A DNA stretch of 64,000 nucleotides from a virus. Of the stretch, positions 57,584-64,000 are shown one piece after another. The translations under genes and the position numbers were made by a program. The stretch lies in the IMG/VR virus record IMGVR_UViG_3300021478_000001, positions 22,934 through 86,933 of that record. The stretch is one strand, 5' to 3'. Under the pieces are notes generated by a model that saw only the letters and a program-made list of their open reading frames with translations, was not told the DNA's origin and searched no databases. Each line of letters starts with the position of its first letter. Within the stretch, counting starts at the first letter, position 1.

Positions 57584-58204
57584 CTAACTGATTTTGATAA
57601 CGCCCAACTTTTTCAAATTGGCCAGAGTGGTTGGCAGAATATCCTTTTTTCTAATTGTTTCTACCGTCTGGCCAAGAGACTTCAGCACAACTTGAGTACG
57701 GGCATAAGACTCTGAACCTTCCCTGAAAGGATTTTCACCACTGCCCTTGGTGACTTTTGCAGTCGGGTCCAGCCGACTACGTGTCACACTCTCACGAGTG
57801 GACACGGTCTTTTCTTTCCTGGTGCCCTTGGCAGCTACACGCTTTTTGCCGCCACGGACTTTGCTGGTTTCACGCTTCACCTTCTTCTCCTTCGTTTGCG
57901 GTTCCGGATCCGACCCCGAAGATTCTACTTCCGGCTTGGGCTTACGCTTGCGCTTGGGCTTTGTTGGTACCGGTGCAGGATCTTCTACAGTAGGTTCCGG
58001 TTCCTGTTCGCCGTCATCTATCATAGACGACCTCTTTAACGGCTCACGCCAAGTCCGCAACCTCTCTTGAGCCGCAGAAAGAAGTTGCTGTTCGGCGAAT
58101 GTGAGCTCACTTCCTCGCCGAATTTCTTGTTCTAGAAACGTTACCCTCCGCTTTAGTTCGGCGCGTGGTAGAACGCTCCAGCCTCCTAACCTGTCCTCCT
58201 TCAT
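57584..58204 (-). CDS. Lys-rich protein with C-terminal NP-x-R-x-G domain
   Basis: A 206-residue protein: N-terminal helical part, a long Lys/Pro/Glu-rich linker (about 65-145) and a C-terminal domain N-P-F-R-E-G … T-V-E-T-I-R-K-K … L-I/V-K-I related to 508-945 and 58774-59286. Basic linkers and this domain suggest DNA or protein binding. It overlaps the methyltransferase gene by 98 bases. Confidence 0.7.
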   Translation of the reverse strand: MKEDRLGGWSVLPRAELKRRVTFLEQEIRRGSELTFAEQQLLSAAQERLRTWREPLKRSSMIDDGEQEPEPTVEDPAPVPTKPKRKRKPKPEVESSGSDPEPQTKEKKVKRETSKVRGGKKRVAAKGTRKEKTVSTRESVTRSRLDPTAKVTKGSGENPFREGSESYARTQVVLKSLGQTVETIRKKDILPTTLANLKKLGVIKIS

Positions 58205-58781
58205 GTTTTCTCCCTAGTAGCAGCACATACCATCCTTGATTGAATATTGGTATTTCATCCAATAAATGCCATCCTAATTTGGAACACAGCGAAGTGAATT
58301 TTTTCTGATCATGGGTAGCGGTATTGCTTTTCGCTATGTATTTTTCTCCAAGCCTGATGGTCAAAATGATGCAATGCCTGGTGACACGTGCTAGTTCGTG
58401 CAGGGCTTTCTGCATGGTGTCTTCTGGGACTAGATCCATGAATCGCACGCAGACACTGGCGTCCATGCTGTTGCTTTTGTGCGGTATTTCTCGTATGTCT
58501 CCTACCTCTAATGTTGCTGGTATGCGCTTGCGCTTGGCCAATGCCAGCATTTCCTCACTCGTATCATAGCCATAACAGTGCAGGCCGAGTTTCTGGTATA
58601 GCGCCAGGAATCGCCCGGCACCTACCGGCACGTCCAACACCGATTTGAATTGGTGGCGTTGCAGAAAATCTTCAATCGCAGCATTCTCCAGATGCCATCG
58701 CTCCTGCTTCATTCTTTTAGCTTCATAATTTGCGGCCATTTTTCCCGCGTACTTGCGCGCCGTGCTTTCAGCGCTAACCAT
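58107..58781 (-). CDS. SAM-dependent methyltransferase
   Basis: A 224-residue class I methyltransferase: V-L-D-V-P-V-G-A-G-R-F (SAM motif I, near 45), D-T-S-E-E-M (near 75) and V-G-D-I-R. The C-terminal 40 residues are basic and lie in the overlap with the next gene. The substrate is unknown; a DNA, RNA or small-molecule target is possible. Confidence 0.82.
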   Translation of the reverse strand: MVSAESTARKYAGKMAANYEAKRMKQERWHLENAAIEDFLQRHQFKSVLDVPVGAGRFLALYQKLGLHCYGYDTSEEMLALAKRKRIPATLEVGDIREIPHKSNSMDASVCVRFMDLVPEDTMQKALHELARVTRHCIILTIRLGEKYIAKSNTATHDQKKFTSLCSKLGWHLLDEIPIFNQGWYVLLLGRKHEGGQVRRLERSTTRRTKAEGNVSRTRNSARK

Positions 58782-59286
58782 CTTGTCCTCCCTTTGAGCG
58801 CACTTCTACCAAACCTTCAGTCACAGCATTTTTCAATGTTTCCAAATTCCCTCCAGCGGCAGCAAATTCTGCAACAGACTTGCCGTCAAATTTGAGCAGA
58901 AGCGCCATCCGCTCAAACTTCCCGGTCCCCACTTTACGCGGATTATGTTTTACTAGAGTCACGATATACCCATCTGGAGGCGTTTGTAAAGAGACTTTCT
59001 TTTGAGATGGTACCGATAGTGGCTTTGGCGTGGTCTTAGAAAAGAGTGGCTGCATTTCTGCTGGAGTTCTTTTCGCCAACTCCAAGCAGCGTTTACAGGT
59101 GGCCTTCTTATCATCCAGCACAAACATTCCACGAGGCAAATTCTTGGCTCCACAGATGGCAATGCCTACACTGATTTCTTGCAGATCTACCCATTTGCTT
59201 GGTTGGCTTCTAGTCCAGTGCAAATGGATTTCAATAGGCTCTTCTTGCTTCCCTTTTAATTTTGGCGGCGCGGCGCTTTTCTTCAT
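58774..59286 (-). CDS. Protein with metal site and C-terminal NP-x-R-x-G domain
   Basis: A 170-residue protein. The middle has a Cys pair (C-K-R-C) with upstream C-G, and the C-terminal domain N-P-R-K-V-G … F-E-R-M-A-L-L-L … L-V-E-V is the third copy of the family. Its start overlaps the gene at 59231 by 56 bases. Function unknown. Confidence 0.68.
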   Translation of the reverse strand: MKKSAAPPKLKGKQEEPIEIHLHWTRSQPSKWVDLQEISVGIAICGAKNLPRGMFVLDDKKATCKRCLELAKRTPAEMQPLFSKTTPKPLSVPSQKKVSLQTPPDGYIVTLVKHNPRKVGTGKFERMALLLKFDGKSVAEFAAAGGNLETLKNAVTEGLVEVRSKGGQDG

Positions 59287-59431
59287 TGTGCGTTTTCACT
59301 AGTTGTGTGATGATGTTGCGGAATCGCTTATCGCCTGGGATTTCCTGTATAGTTCTCATTAGAGCTGATAGGTCTGGTTCTTTGAGATGCGTTCGTAGCA
59401 TCAAATAAACCTCTTTCATTGAATCATGCAT
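59231..59431 (-). CDS. Small basic helical protein
   Basis: A 66-residue helical protein, ending in a basic K-R-E-A-R-R-A-Y. AAGGA precedes the first ATG. It overlaps both neighbours. Unknown function. Confidence 0.6.
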   Translation of the reverse strand: MHDSMKEVYLMLRTHLKEPDLSALMRTIQEIPGDKRFRNIITQLVKTHNEEKRRAAKIKREARRAY

Positions 59432-59684
59432 TGGTTATTTCCTTTCTAGTATCGTCCTCATAAGGCAGCCAATGAGAACGACCAGCATCCTCCGCAGCGC
59501 GGCGGTCAGCTACATCACGGTCCATTTGTTCGATAACGGCAGCGATCCCATGCATTATCGCATGCTTGATTTCATTTGTCAGTTCTGGCCATTGCGGTAG
59601 AGCTGCTCGCCAAAATACTTCCGCAAGCTTTTCACGATACTCGATCCGCGCGATGACTCTCTCAGCTTGGTTATCTGCTCCCAT
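59424..59684 (-). CDS. Small hypothetical helical protein
   Basis: An 86-residue helical protein with V-F-W-R-A-A-L-P-Q-W-P. AAAGGAG precedes the ATG. No family recognised. Confidence 0.65.
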   Translation of the reverse strand: MGADNQAERVIARIEYREKLAEVFWRAALPQWPELTNEIKHAIMHGIAAVIEQMDRDVADRRAAEDAGRSHWLPYEDDTRKEITNA

Positions 59685-59767
59685 CCGGATGCTCCTTTAA
59701 TTCTAGTGGGCGGAGACGGCACGTGCGATCTCCTTTAAGCTTCGCATCCTTGAGAAGCACCCAAATG

Positions 59768-59980
59768 TTATTTCCTTTCTGTCTTGCCAAGTAGTCGCCC
59801 GTTAGGAGCGTAGAACTTGGTGACATTACCATAGGTGCTGGCGTTGCCTGCACTGCTCCTGTCGGTATTATAGAAGCGAGTCGTGGGCGCATCCCGTTGC
59901 TTGGTGCTTTCTGGATAGGCAAATGAAGCAAAGACGAATGCCAGTATGATGGCCAAAACTACGATCAGGAACCAACGCAT
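59768..59980 (-). CDS. Small exported or membrane-anchored protein
   Basis: A 70-residue protein with an N-terminal hydrophobic segment (L-I-V-V-L-A-I-I-L-A-F-V-F-A), then a short charged and Tyr/Asn-rich part. I use the ATG at 59980 (AAGGAG eight bases upstream). A periplasmic or surface-acting product is likely. Confidence 0.62.
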   Translation of the reverse strand: MRWFLIVVLAIILAFVFASFAYPESTKQRDAPTTRFYNTDRSSAGNASTYGNVTKFYAPNGRLLGKTERK

Positions 59981-59982
59981 GA

Positions 59983-60303
59983 TCATATCTCCTTAAAGCC
60001 GAAGATATCAACCATCCAGACAATGCCAGTTTCATAAACAGCAATGTCGCCCACACACATGGAGGTATGCCGCAGTCCCCTGCTAAGGATAAGATCCCGA
60101 GCCTCTCCATTAGGTGACCAATTTTCTCCTTGCATGCTGCTGTAGGCATCTTCAAGATCATTGGCCACAATTATCTTAAGCAATATGTGGGTCTTGTTCA
60201 AGTTTTTTGGATCAGGTACTATCCCGTGTTTTTTCAGATGGTCAAAGCCCATAATTCCATCGCTAAAGAATTCTGGGCGCATATACCAGATAGTCAGTTT
60301 CAT
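59983..60303 (-). CDS. Conserved phage hypothetical protein
   Basis: A 106-residue protein with W-Y-M-R-P at the start and W-S-P-N-G-E-A-R then H-T-S-M-C-V-G-D. The pattern recurs in phages as hypothetical. The end overlaps the next start. No function. Confidence 0.65.
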   Translation of the reverse strand: MKLTIWYMRPEFFSDGIMGFDHLKKHGIVPDPKNLNKTHILLKIIVANDLEDAYSSMQGENWSPNGEARDLILSRGLRHTSMCVGDIAVYETGIVWMVDIFGFKEI

Positions 60304-60312
60304 TTGTTCCTC

Positions 60313-60546
60313 CTAATATGTGCCAAACGGATCGCATCGTCTAGCGAACTTGGCCAGCGGGTGGATATCTGATTCACCGTTTTTCCATTCTTCGGCTAAC
60401 TCAAGTTCTGCTATGGGAATTAGGAACTCATGTATGTTGGTTCCCAGCCACTTGACATTAATCTTGCCATGGAGTATCTCAATCCGCGTTATCACACCAC
60501 GATGCACTGGATCAGATTTCCTGGCGATGATGTCACCTCGTTTCAT
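60313..60546 (-). CDS. Small beta-rich hypothetical protein
   Basis: A 77-residue protein with G-V-I-T-R-I-E-I and N-V-K-W-L-G, a compact beta-type (SH3-like) pattern. Function unknown. Confidence 0.62.
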   Translation of the reverse strand: MKRGDIIARKSDPVHRGVITRIEILHGKINVKWLGTNIHEFLIPIAELELAEEWKNGESDIHPLAKFARRCDPFGTY

Positions 60547-60748
60547 TTACTTTCTCCATTTCACGAAGCTGGATAATGCCATCTTCGGCATAAGCTGTTT
60601 CATCGTGACGACGTATGCGCACATGACTGATGCTTTCGCTGTGCTTGCGAAGAGACTGCATCAGCATGCGGGCTTGCGTAGTGTTGGCAGCATAGAACCT
60701 GAACAAAGCAAAGCCTCCATAGGTGACTGCTATGTATTCCTTTTCCAT
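60533..60748 (-). CDS. Small hypothetical protein
   Basis: A 71-residue protein starting M-E-K-E-Y-I-A-V. The ATG at 60748 has AAGGA seven bases upstream. It overlaps the upstream frame at 60730 by 19 bases. No function. Confidence 0.6.
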   Translation of the reverse strand: MEKEYIAVTYGGFALFRFYAANTTQARMLMQSLRKHSESISHVRIRRHDETAYAEDGIIQLREMEKVNETR

Positions 60749-60894
60749 CTTGTTTCCTTTTCTAGTAATTGCATTGCAACATCGATCCATAGTTTCGCGT
60801 ACTTATCGCCGCGTTTTGCATCTAGAACAATTTCAGCCGCCTTGGTTGCAGAATGTCCTAATTTCTTTAACGCTTCATATTCGGTCATTGTCAT
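60730..60894 (-). CDS. Short helical CDS (54 aa)
   Basis: A 54-residue frame, M-T-M-T-E-Y-E-A-L-K-K-L-G at the start and L-E-K-E-T-R-W-K-R-N-T at the end, predicted helical throughout. AAAAAGGAAA precedes the ATG. A second ATG two codons later is also possible. No family recognised. Confidence 0.6.
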   Translation of the reverse strand: MTMTEYEALKKLGHSATKAAEIVLDAKRGDKYAKLWIDVAMQLLEKETRWKRNT

Positions 60895-60908
60895 TTTCGG
60901 TTTCCTTT

Positions 60909-61631
60909 TTATTTCCTTTCCAACAAATGATTACTCCTACCGCCGCTGATTTGACGGTTGAGACTGATGCTGTCACCGGCCGCGCGTCCTGCTGCTGCAT
61001 CAGCACCTTGCTTTATGCGCTGCTTTTTCAGCGGCACAGTAGTCCAGCGTGCATTCATATAAATCTTGTTCAATTGCTCTTCGTTCCTGTAGAGCGCAGG
61101 TAAGTTGCCAGGATTACCTTGGGGATTGTAGACGGGCTGTGTCTTACCTGCTAGTTCTATATGTAGGATAAGCAATCGCTCGCTCAGCCGTGCATAGCAA
61201 CCACGGCGAAAGTCATAGATGTTGACCCCAGGATAGTTGCGGCCATAGGCCAAAGACAATCGCTCAGAAGTTTTAACCAAGTAAGCTGCCATTTCTTTGA
61301 CCATGATTATGTTATGTTTCTTTCCAACCAAAGTCCAGGGTTGTCCCTTCTTGCTGCGTACAAGTGCCCTTATAAAGTAGAGCTTGCAAATGGCAAGGAT
61401 GAGCGTGCGCTTTGCTGGACTAGAATTCCAATTGCTTACATAGTCTTCATGACTTACTTGTTCTTGATCTTCAACCTTTAACTGTGCTTCCTCCAGGCCA
61501 TGCGCTGCCAGCAATTCCGCTACCTTGGCGGCATAAGTCGCCGCCTCCGCTTCAGTAACGCCTTTATCATCCGCCTTGGCTTTCAAGGCGCGCAGCTTCC
61601 GCATCAAGCTGTTATTGATTTCTTCTGTCAT
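60909..61631 (-). CDS. DUF2786/DUF7168-like protein
   Basis: A 240-residue protein. Residues 1-55 match DUF2786 (K-L-R-A-L-K-A-K-A-D-D-K-G-V-T-E-A-E-A), followed by a domain seen in DUF7168-type proteins and a basic tail. Phages often carry it; a DNA-associated role is suspected but unproven. The ATG at 61631 has GGAG seven bases upstream. Confidence 0.72.
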   Translation of the reverse strand: MTEEINNSLMRKLRALKAKADDKGVTEAEAATYAAKVAELLAAHGLEEAQLKVEDQEQVSHEDYVSNWNSSPAKRTLILAICKLYFIRALVRSKKGQPWTLVGKKHNIIMVKEMAAYLVKTSERLSLAYGRNYPGVNIYDFRRGCYARLSERLLILHIELAGKTQPVYNPQGNPGNLPALYRNEEQLNKIYMNARWTTVPLKKQRIKQGADAAAGRAAGDSISLNRQISGGRSNHLLERK

Positions 61632-61661
61632 TGACTTCTCCGTGAGCATTTGGTAAAATCT

Positions 61662-61955
61662 TTAGATGCATATTTTTATGAACAGAGTTTCTATCGCATT
61701 ATGGGCATACTCCCCTTCTATTATGTCACGGTTTGTTAAGTCTACTTGGTCGTTCTGGTCACCAATAGCAAACACGTCTATTTCCTCATCATTCAACGTG
61801 GCTAAAAATTTGTCAACACGTTCCCAGTCTATGGTTTCACAAGTTGTGTCATCTTCAAAGTTTGTTGGCAACTTGAAATTCCGATCTGGAGCCATTCCTT
61901 GGTCATAGAACATCAAATTCACACAGTGGTAAACGTGTTGCAGCGGCTTGATCAT
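61662..61955 (-). CDS. Small acidic protein, paralogue of 144-449
   Basis: A 97-residue acidic protein with D-Q-G-M, L-A-T-L-N-D-E-E, F-A-I-G-D and a C-terminal helix, parallel to the 101-residue protein near the left edge. I use the ATG at 61955, which has GGAG six bases upstream. Same unknown family; two copies in one genome suggest a dosage or specificity need. Confidence 0.7.
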   Translation of the reverse strand: MIKPLQHVYHCVNLMFYDQGMAPDRNFKLPTNFEDDTTCETIDWERVDKFLATLNDEEIDVFAIGDQNDQVDLTNRDIIEGEYAHNAIETLFIKICI

Positions 61956-62008
61956 TGCTCTCTCCATCTTGTGCAGTAGTACATCGTCGATCTAAGTCAC
62001 CGTCACGT

Positions 62009-62263
62009 TCATGTTTCTTCTTCTTTGATCAACGTTTCTCCTGGGCCTCGGAAGGTGTCTGGGTCAAATGATGGATCACGGTCGTTAGCAAAGTTAGAAC
62101 ATAGTGCTACTCCGAATTTGGAAATTGTATAGTGAACAATTATCCATCCAGCATCGAACCCTGTGACTACTGTCCTAGTTATAAAGTGTTCGTCTTTCTT
62201 TTCGTAGACTCGTCTACATGCTGCTCTGCGCCCCTTCAAAGCAACTTTTTCTTTATATTCCAT
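62009..62263 (-). CDS. Small hypothetical protein
   Basis: An 84-residue protein (M-E-Y-K-E-K-V-A-L start), with F-D-A-G-W-I-I-V. The ATG at 62263 has AAGGAG upstream. It lies just after a strong terminator, so it has its own promoter or relies on read-through. Confidence 0.62.
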   Translation of the reverse strand: MEYKEKVALKGRRAACRRVYEKKDEHFITRTVVTGFDAGWIIVHYTISKFGVALCSNFANDRDPSFDPDTFRGPGETLIKEEET

Positions 62264-62285
62264 TTTATTTGTCTCCTTGCTCACA

Positions 62286-62330
62286 GTGTAAAAAGACCCG
62301 GACCTAAAAGGGGGACCAAAAAGGTCCGGG
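62286..62330 (-). terminator. Rho-independent terminator (leftward)
   Basis: A perfect 9-bp stem cccggacct/aggtccggg (62297-62305 with 62322-62330), then TCTTTTTAC on the minus strand. It ends the transcript of 62375-62713. A second hairpin cgtcacc/ggtgacg (62339-62362) lies beside it. Confidence 0.78.
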
Positions 62331-62374
62331 CAAGTCACCGTCACCAAAGGGTTTAGGTGACGGAAGTCACTACT

Positions 62375-62713
62375 TTAACGCTTCCAACCTTTTTCCATAT
62401 CGTGATAATCTGGATCCGGGTTATAGTCCTTAGTCTTGCGATATTCGTATGGGTCAACCCATCCATTCTTGTCCCTAAGCAACGCCACTCGCTTTTTGTC
62501 AGACTGGATAACACTCACGCGGGTTCCAAGATCCTTGGCCAGATACCTTCCAATATCATACTTGGCAAGAGGAGTGTTGTCAGGATTATTTCTACCAAAC
62601 GCCAACTGGCAAGCATCGGCAGCACGCTCCGCCTTTTCGATACGACAGTTCATCAGGGTCCACGTTGGCGGTCCACTGCTTCCAGGCATCACTGCCCAAT
62701 ACTTCATAGTCAT
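62375..62713 (-). CDS. Hypothetical phage protein
   Basis: A 112-residue protein with W-A-V-M-P-G-S-S-G-P-P, then a helix with A-D-A-C and a basic C-terminus. ATG at 62713 has GGAG six bases upstream (GGAGAGAGCAATG, a leader shared by the genes at 61662 and 63241). Function unknown. Confidence 0.62.
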   Translation of the reverse strand: MTMKYWAVMPGSSGPPTWTLMNCRIEKAERAADACQLAFGRNNPDNTPLAKYDIGRYLAKDLGTRVSVIQSDKKRVALLRDKNGWVDPYEYRKTKDYNPDPDYHDMEKGWKR

Positions 62714-63240
62714 TGCTCTCTCCAAATGCGCGTGGTGCAGCGCGCATAGTGTATAAAGTATGATTGCACCCTGAGCATCTGCCCTCTCACGACAGACGCC
62801 TAGCTGCAATCCATTCGGCCGCCATCTGTGCCGCACAGCATCTAGTAATCACCGCTTATCTTTGCTGATTGAGGTGAACGTTGGCTGGCATTGACACAGA
62901 GGTTAGGCTGTTTGCAGATTGAAGAACAGGTTACTCACACTCCATTCATTCGTGCCGCACCACAACATTCGCATACGGCGCATACGCGCGCCGCATGCGA
63001 ATGTTGTGTTGCCTTACGAACGTGGCGTCGTCGTCAGTGGCATCGCTAGGGGCTTTCACCTATTCTGTTTTCAAACAGCTTTTCGCATCATTGTGTGCGA
63101 ATCTTCAGCTTATGGGCGCAGGCCTCTTGTGCATCACCGCAGCGGGCCACTGCTTCCTAAGCACCGGAGCAGCAACTAGTAGTGTACCCCATAAAGCTAC
63201 GAGTAGCAACAGGAATTTGTTTGCTTGGTTTGGTGGGCTT
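62714..63240. other. Non-coding control region
   Basis: No convincing gene here. It holds the ribosome binding site and a likely leader of the leftward gene 62375, including an AT-rich tatacact stretch bounded by ggtgca/tgcacc (62735-62771), and a long hairpin at 62961-63008. An open rightward frame (62995-63270) starts in the hairpin and lacks a binding site. A leftward frame with a signal-like segment (63105-63293) is possible but weak. Confidence 0.5.
62961..63008. promoter_or_regulatory. 21-bp near-perfect inverted repeat
   Basis: Arms 62961-62981 and 62988-63008 pair over 21 bases with one mismatch, six-base loop atacgc, core cattcgcat. It is too long for a normal operator. It may be a replication or transcription structure (cruciform), an RNase III-type mRNA end, or a recombination site. 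No U-run follows on either strand. Confidence 0.65.
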
Positions 63241-63822
63241 TTAGCTAAATTTCCAAGCACCGAAAAATGACATTCCATGGCAACCATTTCCATTTAGAAG
63301 TTCTGTATTTCCTGGTCCTAAATTTTCTGTGAGAAATTGCTCAGTCAGCATATGTGGATGACCTTCGTGGGGTGGTATGTTGATCCACTCAAAGAGTCTG
63401 ATGATCTTGGCCAAGGCGCGGGCATTATTCAGTATTTGTTTAGGATCATCCACGTGTTGCAAAACGTTGTAGATCCATGCTTCATCAAATTTGAATGCTT
63501 GCCAAAATTCGTTTTTAAGTTCTTCACCTTTCACATTCCAGAAAGTAATACGCGCAGCTTCATATCGCTTAAGAACCCATTCTGGCTGCGGTAAAGGATC
63601 TACCACAAAGCCAGTCACATTAATAGCTTTCAAAAGTAAACTGACAGGACCACCACCGATATCTATTACAGTGGCACCGCGCATGTCTATATTGAAATCA
63701 CTCCGCCAATCGCCGGTGAATGTTAATCCCATGCGCTTGGCGTAGACCATCTGTTTGGTCTCTTCGCCATAAGTGTTGCAACAGTTTCCCCAGAATTTTT
63801 GTTCAAAGTCAATCTTTTCCAT
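63241..63822 (-). CDS. SAM-dependent methyltransferase-like protein
   Basis: A 193-residue protein: V-I-D-I-G-G-G-P-V-S-L-L-L (SAM motif I, near 55), V-V-D-P-L-P, and N-V-L-Q-H-V-D-D-P with A-R-A-L-A-K-I (post-motif helix, as in UbiE-type enzymes). GGAGAGAGC precedes the ATG. The substrate is unknown; nucleotide-sugar or DNA-base methylation are options. Confidence 0.75.
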   Translation of the reverse strand: MEKIDFEQKFWGNCCNTYGEETKQMVYAKRMGLTFTGDWRSDFNIDMRGATVIDIGGGPVSLLLKAINVTGFVVDPLPQPEWVLKRYEAARITFWNVKGEELKNEFWQAFKFDEAWIYNVLQHVDDPKQILNNARALAKIIRLFEWINIPPHEGHPHMLTEQFLTENLGPGNTELLNGNGCHGMSFFGAWKFS

Positions 63823-63874
63823 ATGCTCTCTCCATTGCTTTCATCAATTCGGCAACAAGCGGTGCCTGTCAATA

Positions 63875-64000
63875 TCATATGCGCTCCGGTGGTTCGATAG
63901 CCTCAAGTATTGCTTCTTCGCGTGTCATGCCGCGAACGTTTTCACATTCGTCCGTGGACAATTGCTCGAACGTAATTCCTTGCTTGCCACATGCAGCACA
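63875..64000 (-). CDS. C-terminal part of a zinc-finger-like protein, cut by the window edge
   Basis: The last 41 residues of a leftward gene: C-A-A-C-G-K near the edge and a later Cys, then E-E-A-I-L-E-A-I-E-P-P. A Cys pair suggests a zinc site. The start lies beyond the window. Confidence 0.55.
   Translation of the reverse strand, partial: CAACGKQGITFEQLSTDECENVRGMTREEAILEAIEPPERI

Noticed and set aside
63105-63293. 62-residue leftward frame with a signal-like hydrophobic segment
   Set aside because: Overlaps the methyltransferase end, no clear binding site; kept only as a possibility.

Overview
The window is about 64 kb of a large tailed bacteriophage (Caudoviricetes) with a contractile tail. 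The evidence is a continuous rightward structural block with P27-type small terminase, large terminase, HK97-type portal and capsid, sheath, tube, tape measures and a Mu-like baseplate series (gpN, gpP, gp45, gp46, gp47, gp48), with no bacterial housekeeping genes. The two lytic enzymes with signal-free starts, the Mu-like baseplate and the cell-wall enzymes suggest a Gram-negative (probably proteobacterial) host; this is inference only.

Layout. Positions 1-2623 hold small leftward genes and a GC-rich non-coding stretch. A divergent control region at 2624-2725 starts the rightward block 2726-42724: packaging (3.4-5.4 kb), a possible anti-CBASS protein, collagen-like appendage proteins, a protease-capsid fusion, portal, a second capsid paralogue, connectors, sheath, tube, frameshifted chaperone, two paralogous tape measures, baseplate, fibres, glycosyltransferase, lysis-type enzymes and two tiny membrane proteins. 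A strong terminator at 42825-42868 closes it. From 42866 to the right edge nearly every gene is leftward, short and translationally coupled (ATGA/TAATG overlaps), interrupted by a two-gene rightward island (zinc ribbon and VRR-NUC-like nuclease, 44237-44837) and one tRNA-Asp(GTC).

The outstanding element is 48.1-51.7 kb. Three arrays built on a 36-nt period (9-nt repeat, 9-nt spacer, a second 9-nt repeat, 9-nt spacer) fill every intergenic gap around a 310-residue protein with an IS110 C-terminal/Nop-like domain. This architecture matches TIGR-Tas (tandem interspaced guide RNA arrays with a Nop-domain Tas protein), here a nuclease-free, TasA-like form. By hand I count about 65 units, or roughly 130 short spacers. 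Two alternating forms of one repeat covary exactly as expected if the two ends of each leftward-transcribed unit pair with each other next to tandem G.A pairs (a kink-turn, box C/D-like). A SWIM zinc-finger gene and an ADP-ribosyltransferase-like gene are interleaved with the arrays.

How it works together: the rightward block makes the virion (with an unusual number of collagen-like proteins, a linked glycosyltransferase and peptidoglycan-degrading tape measure) and the lysis products; the leftward block carries early or accessory functions (regulators, methyltransferases, zinc-binding small proteins and the TIGR-like system, which plausibly targets competing phages, plasmids or transcription). 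All functional calls are from sequence reading and family recall; no search was run.
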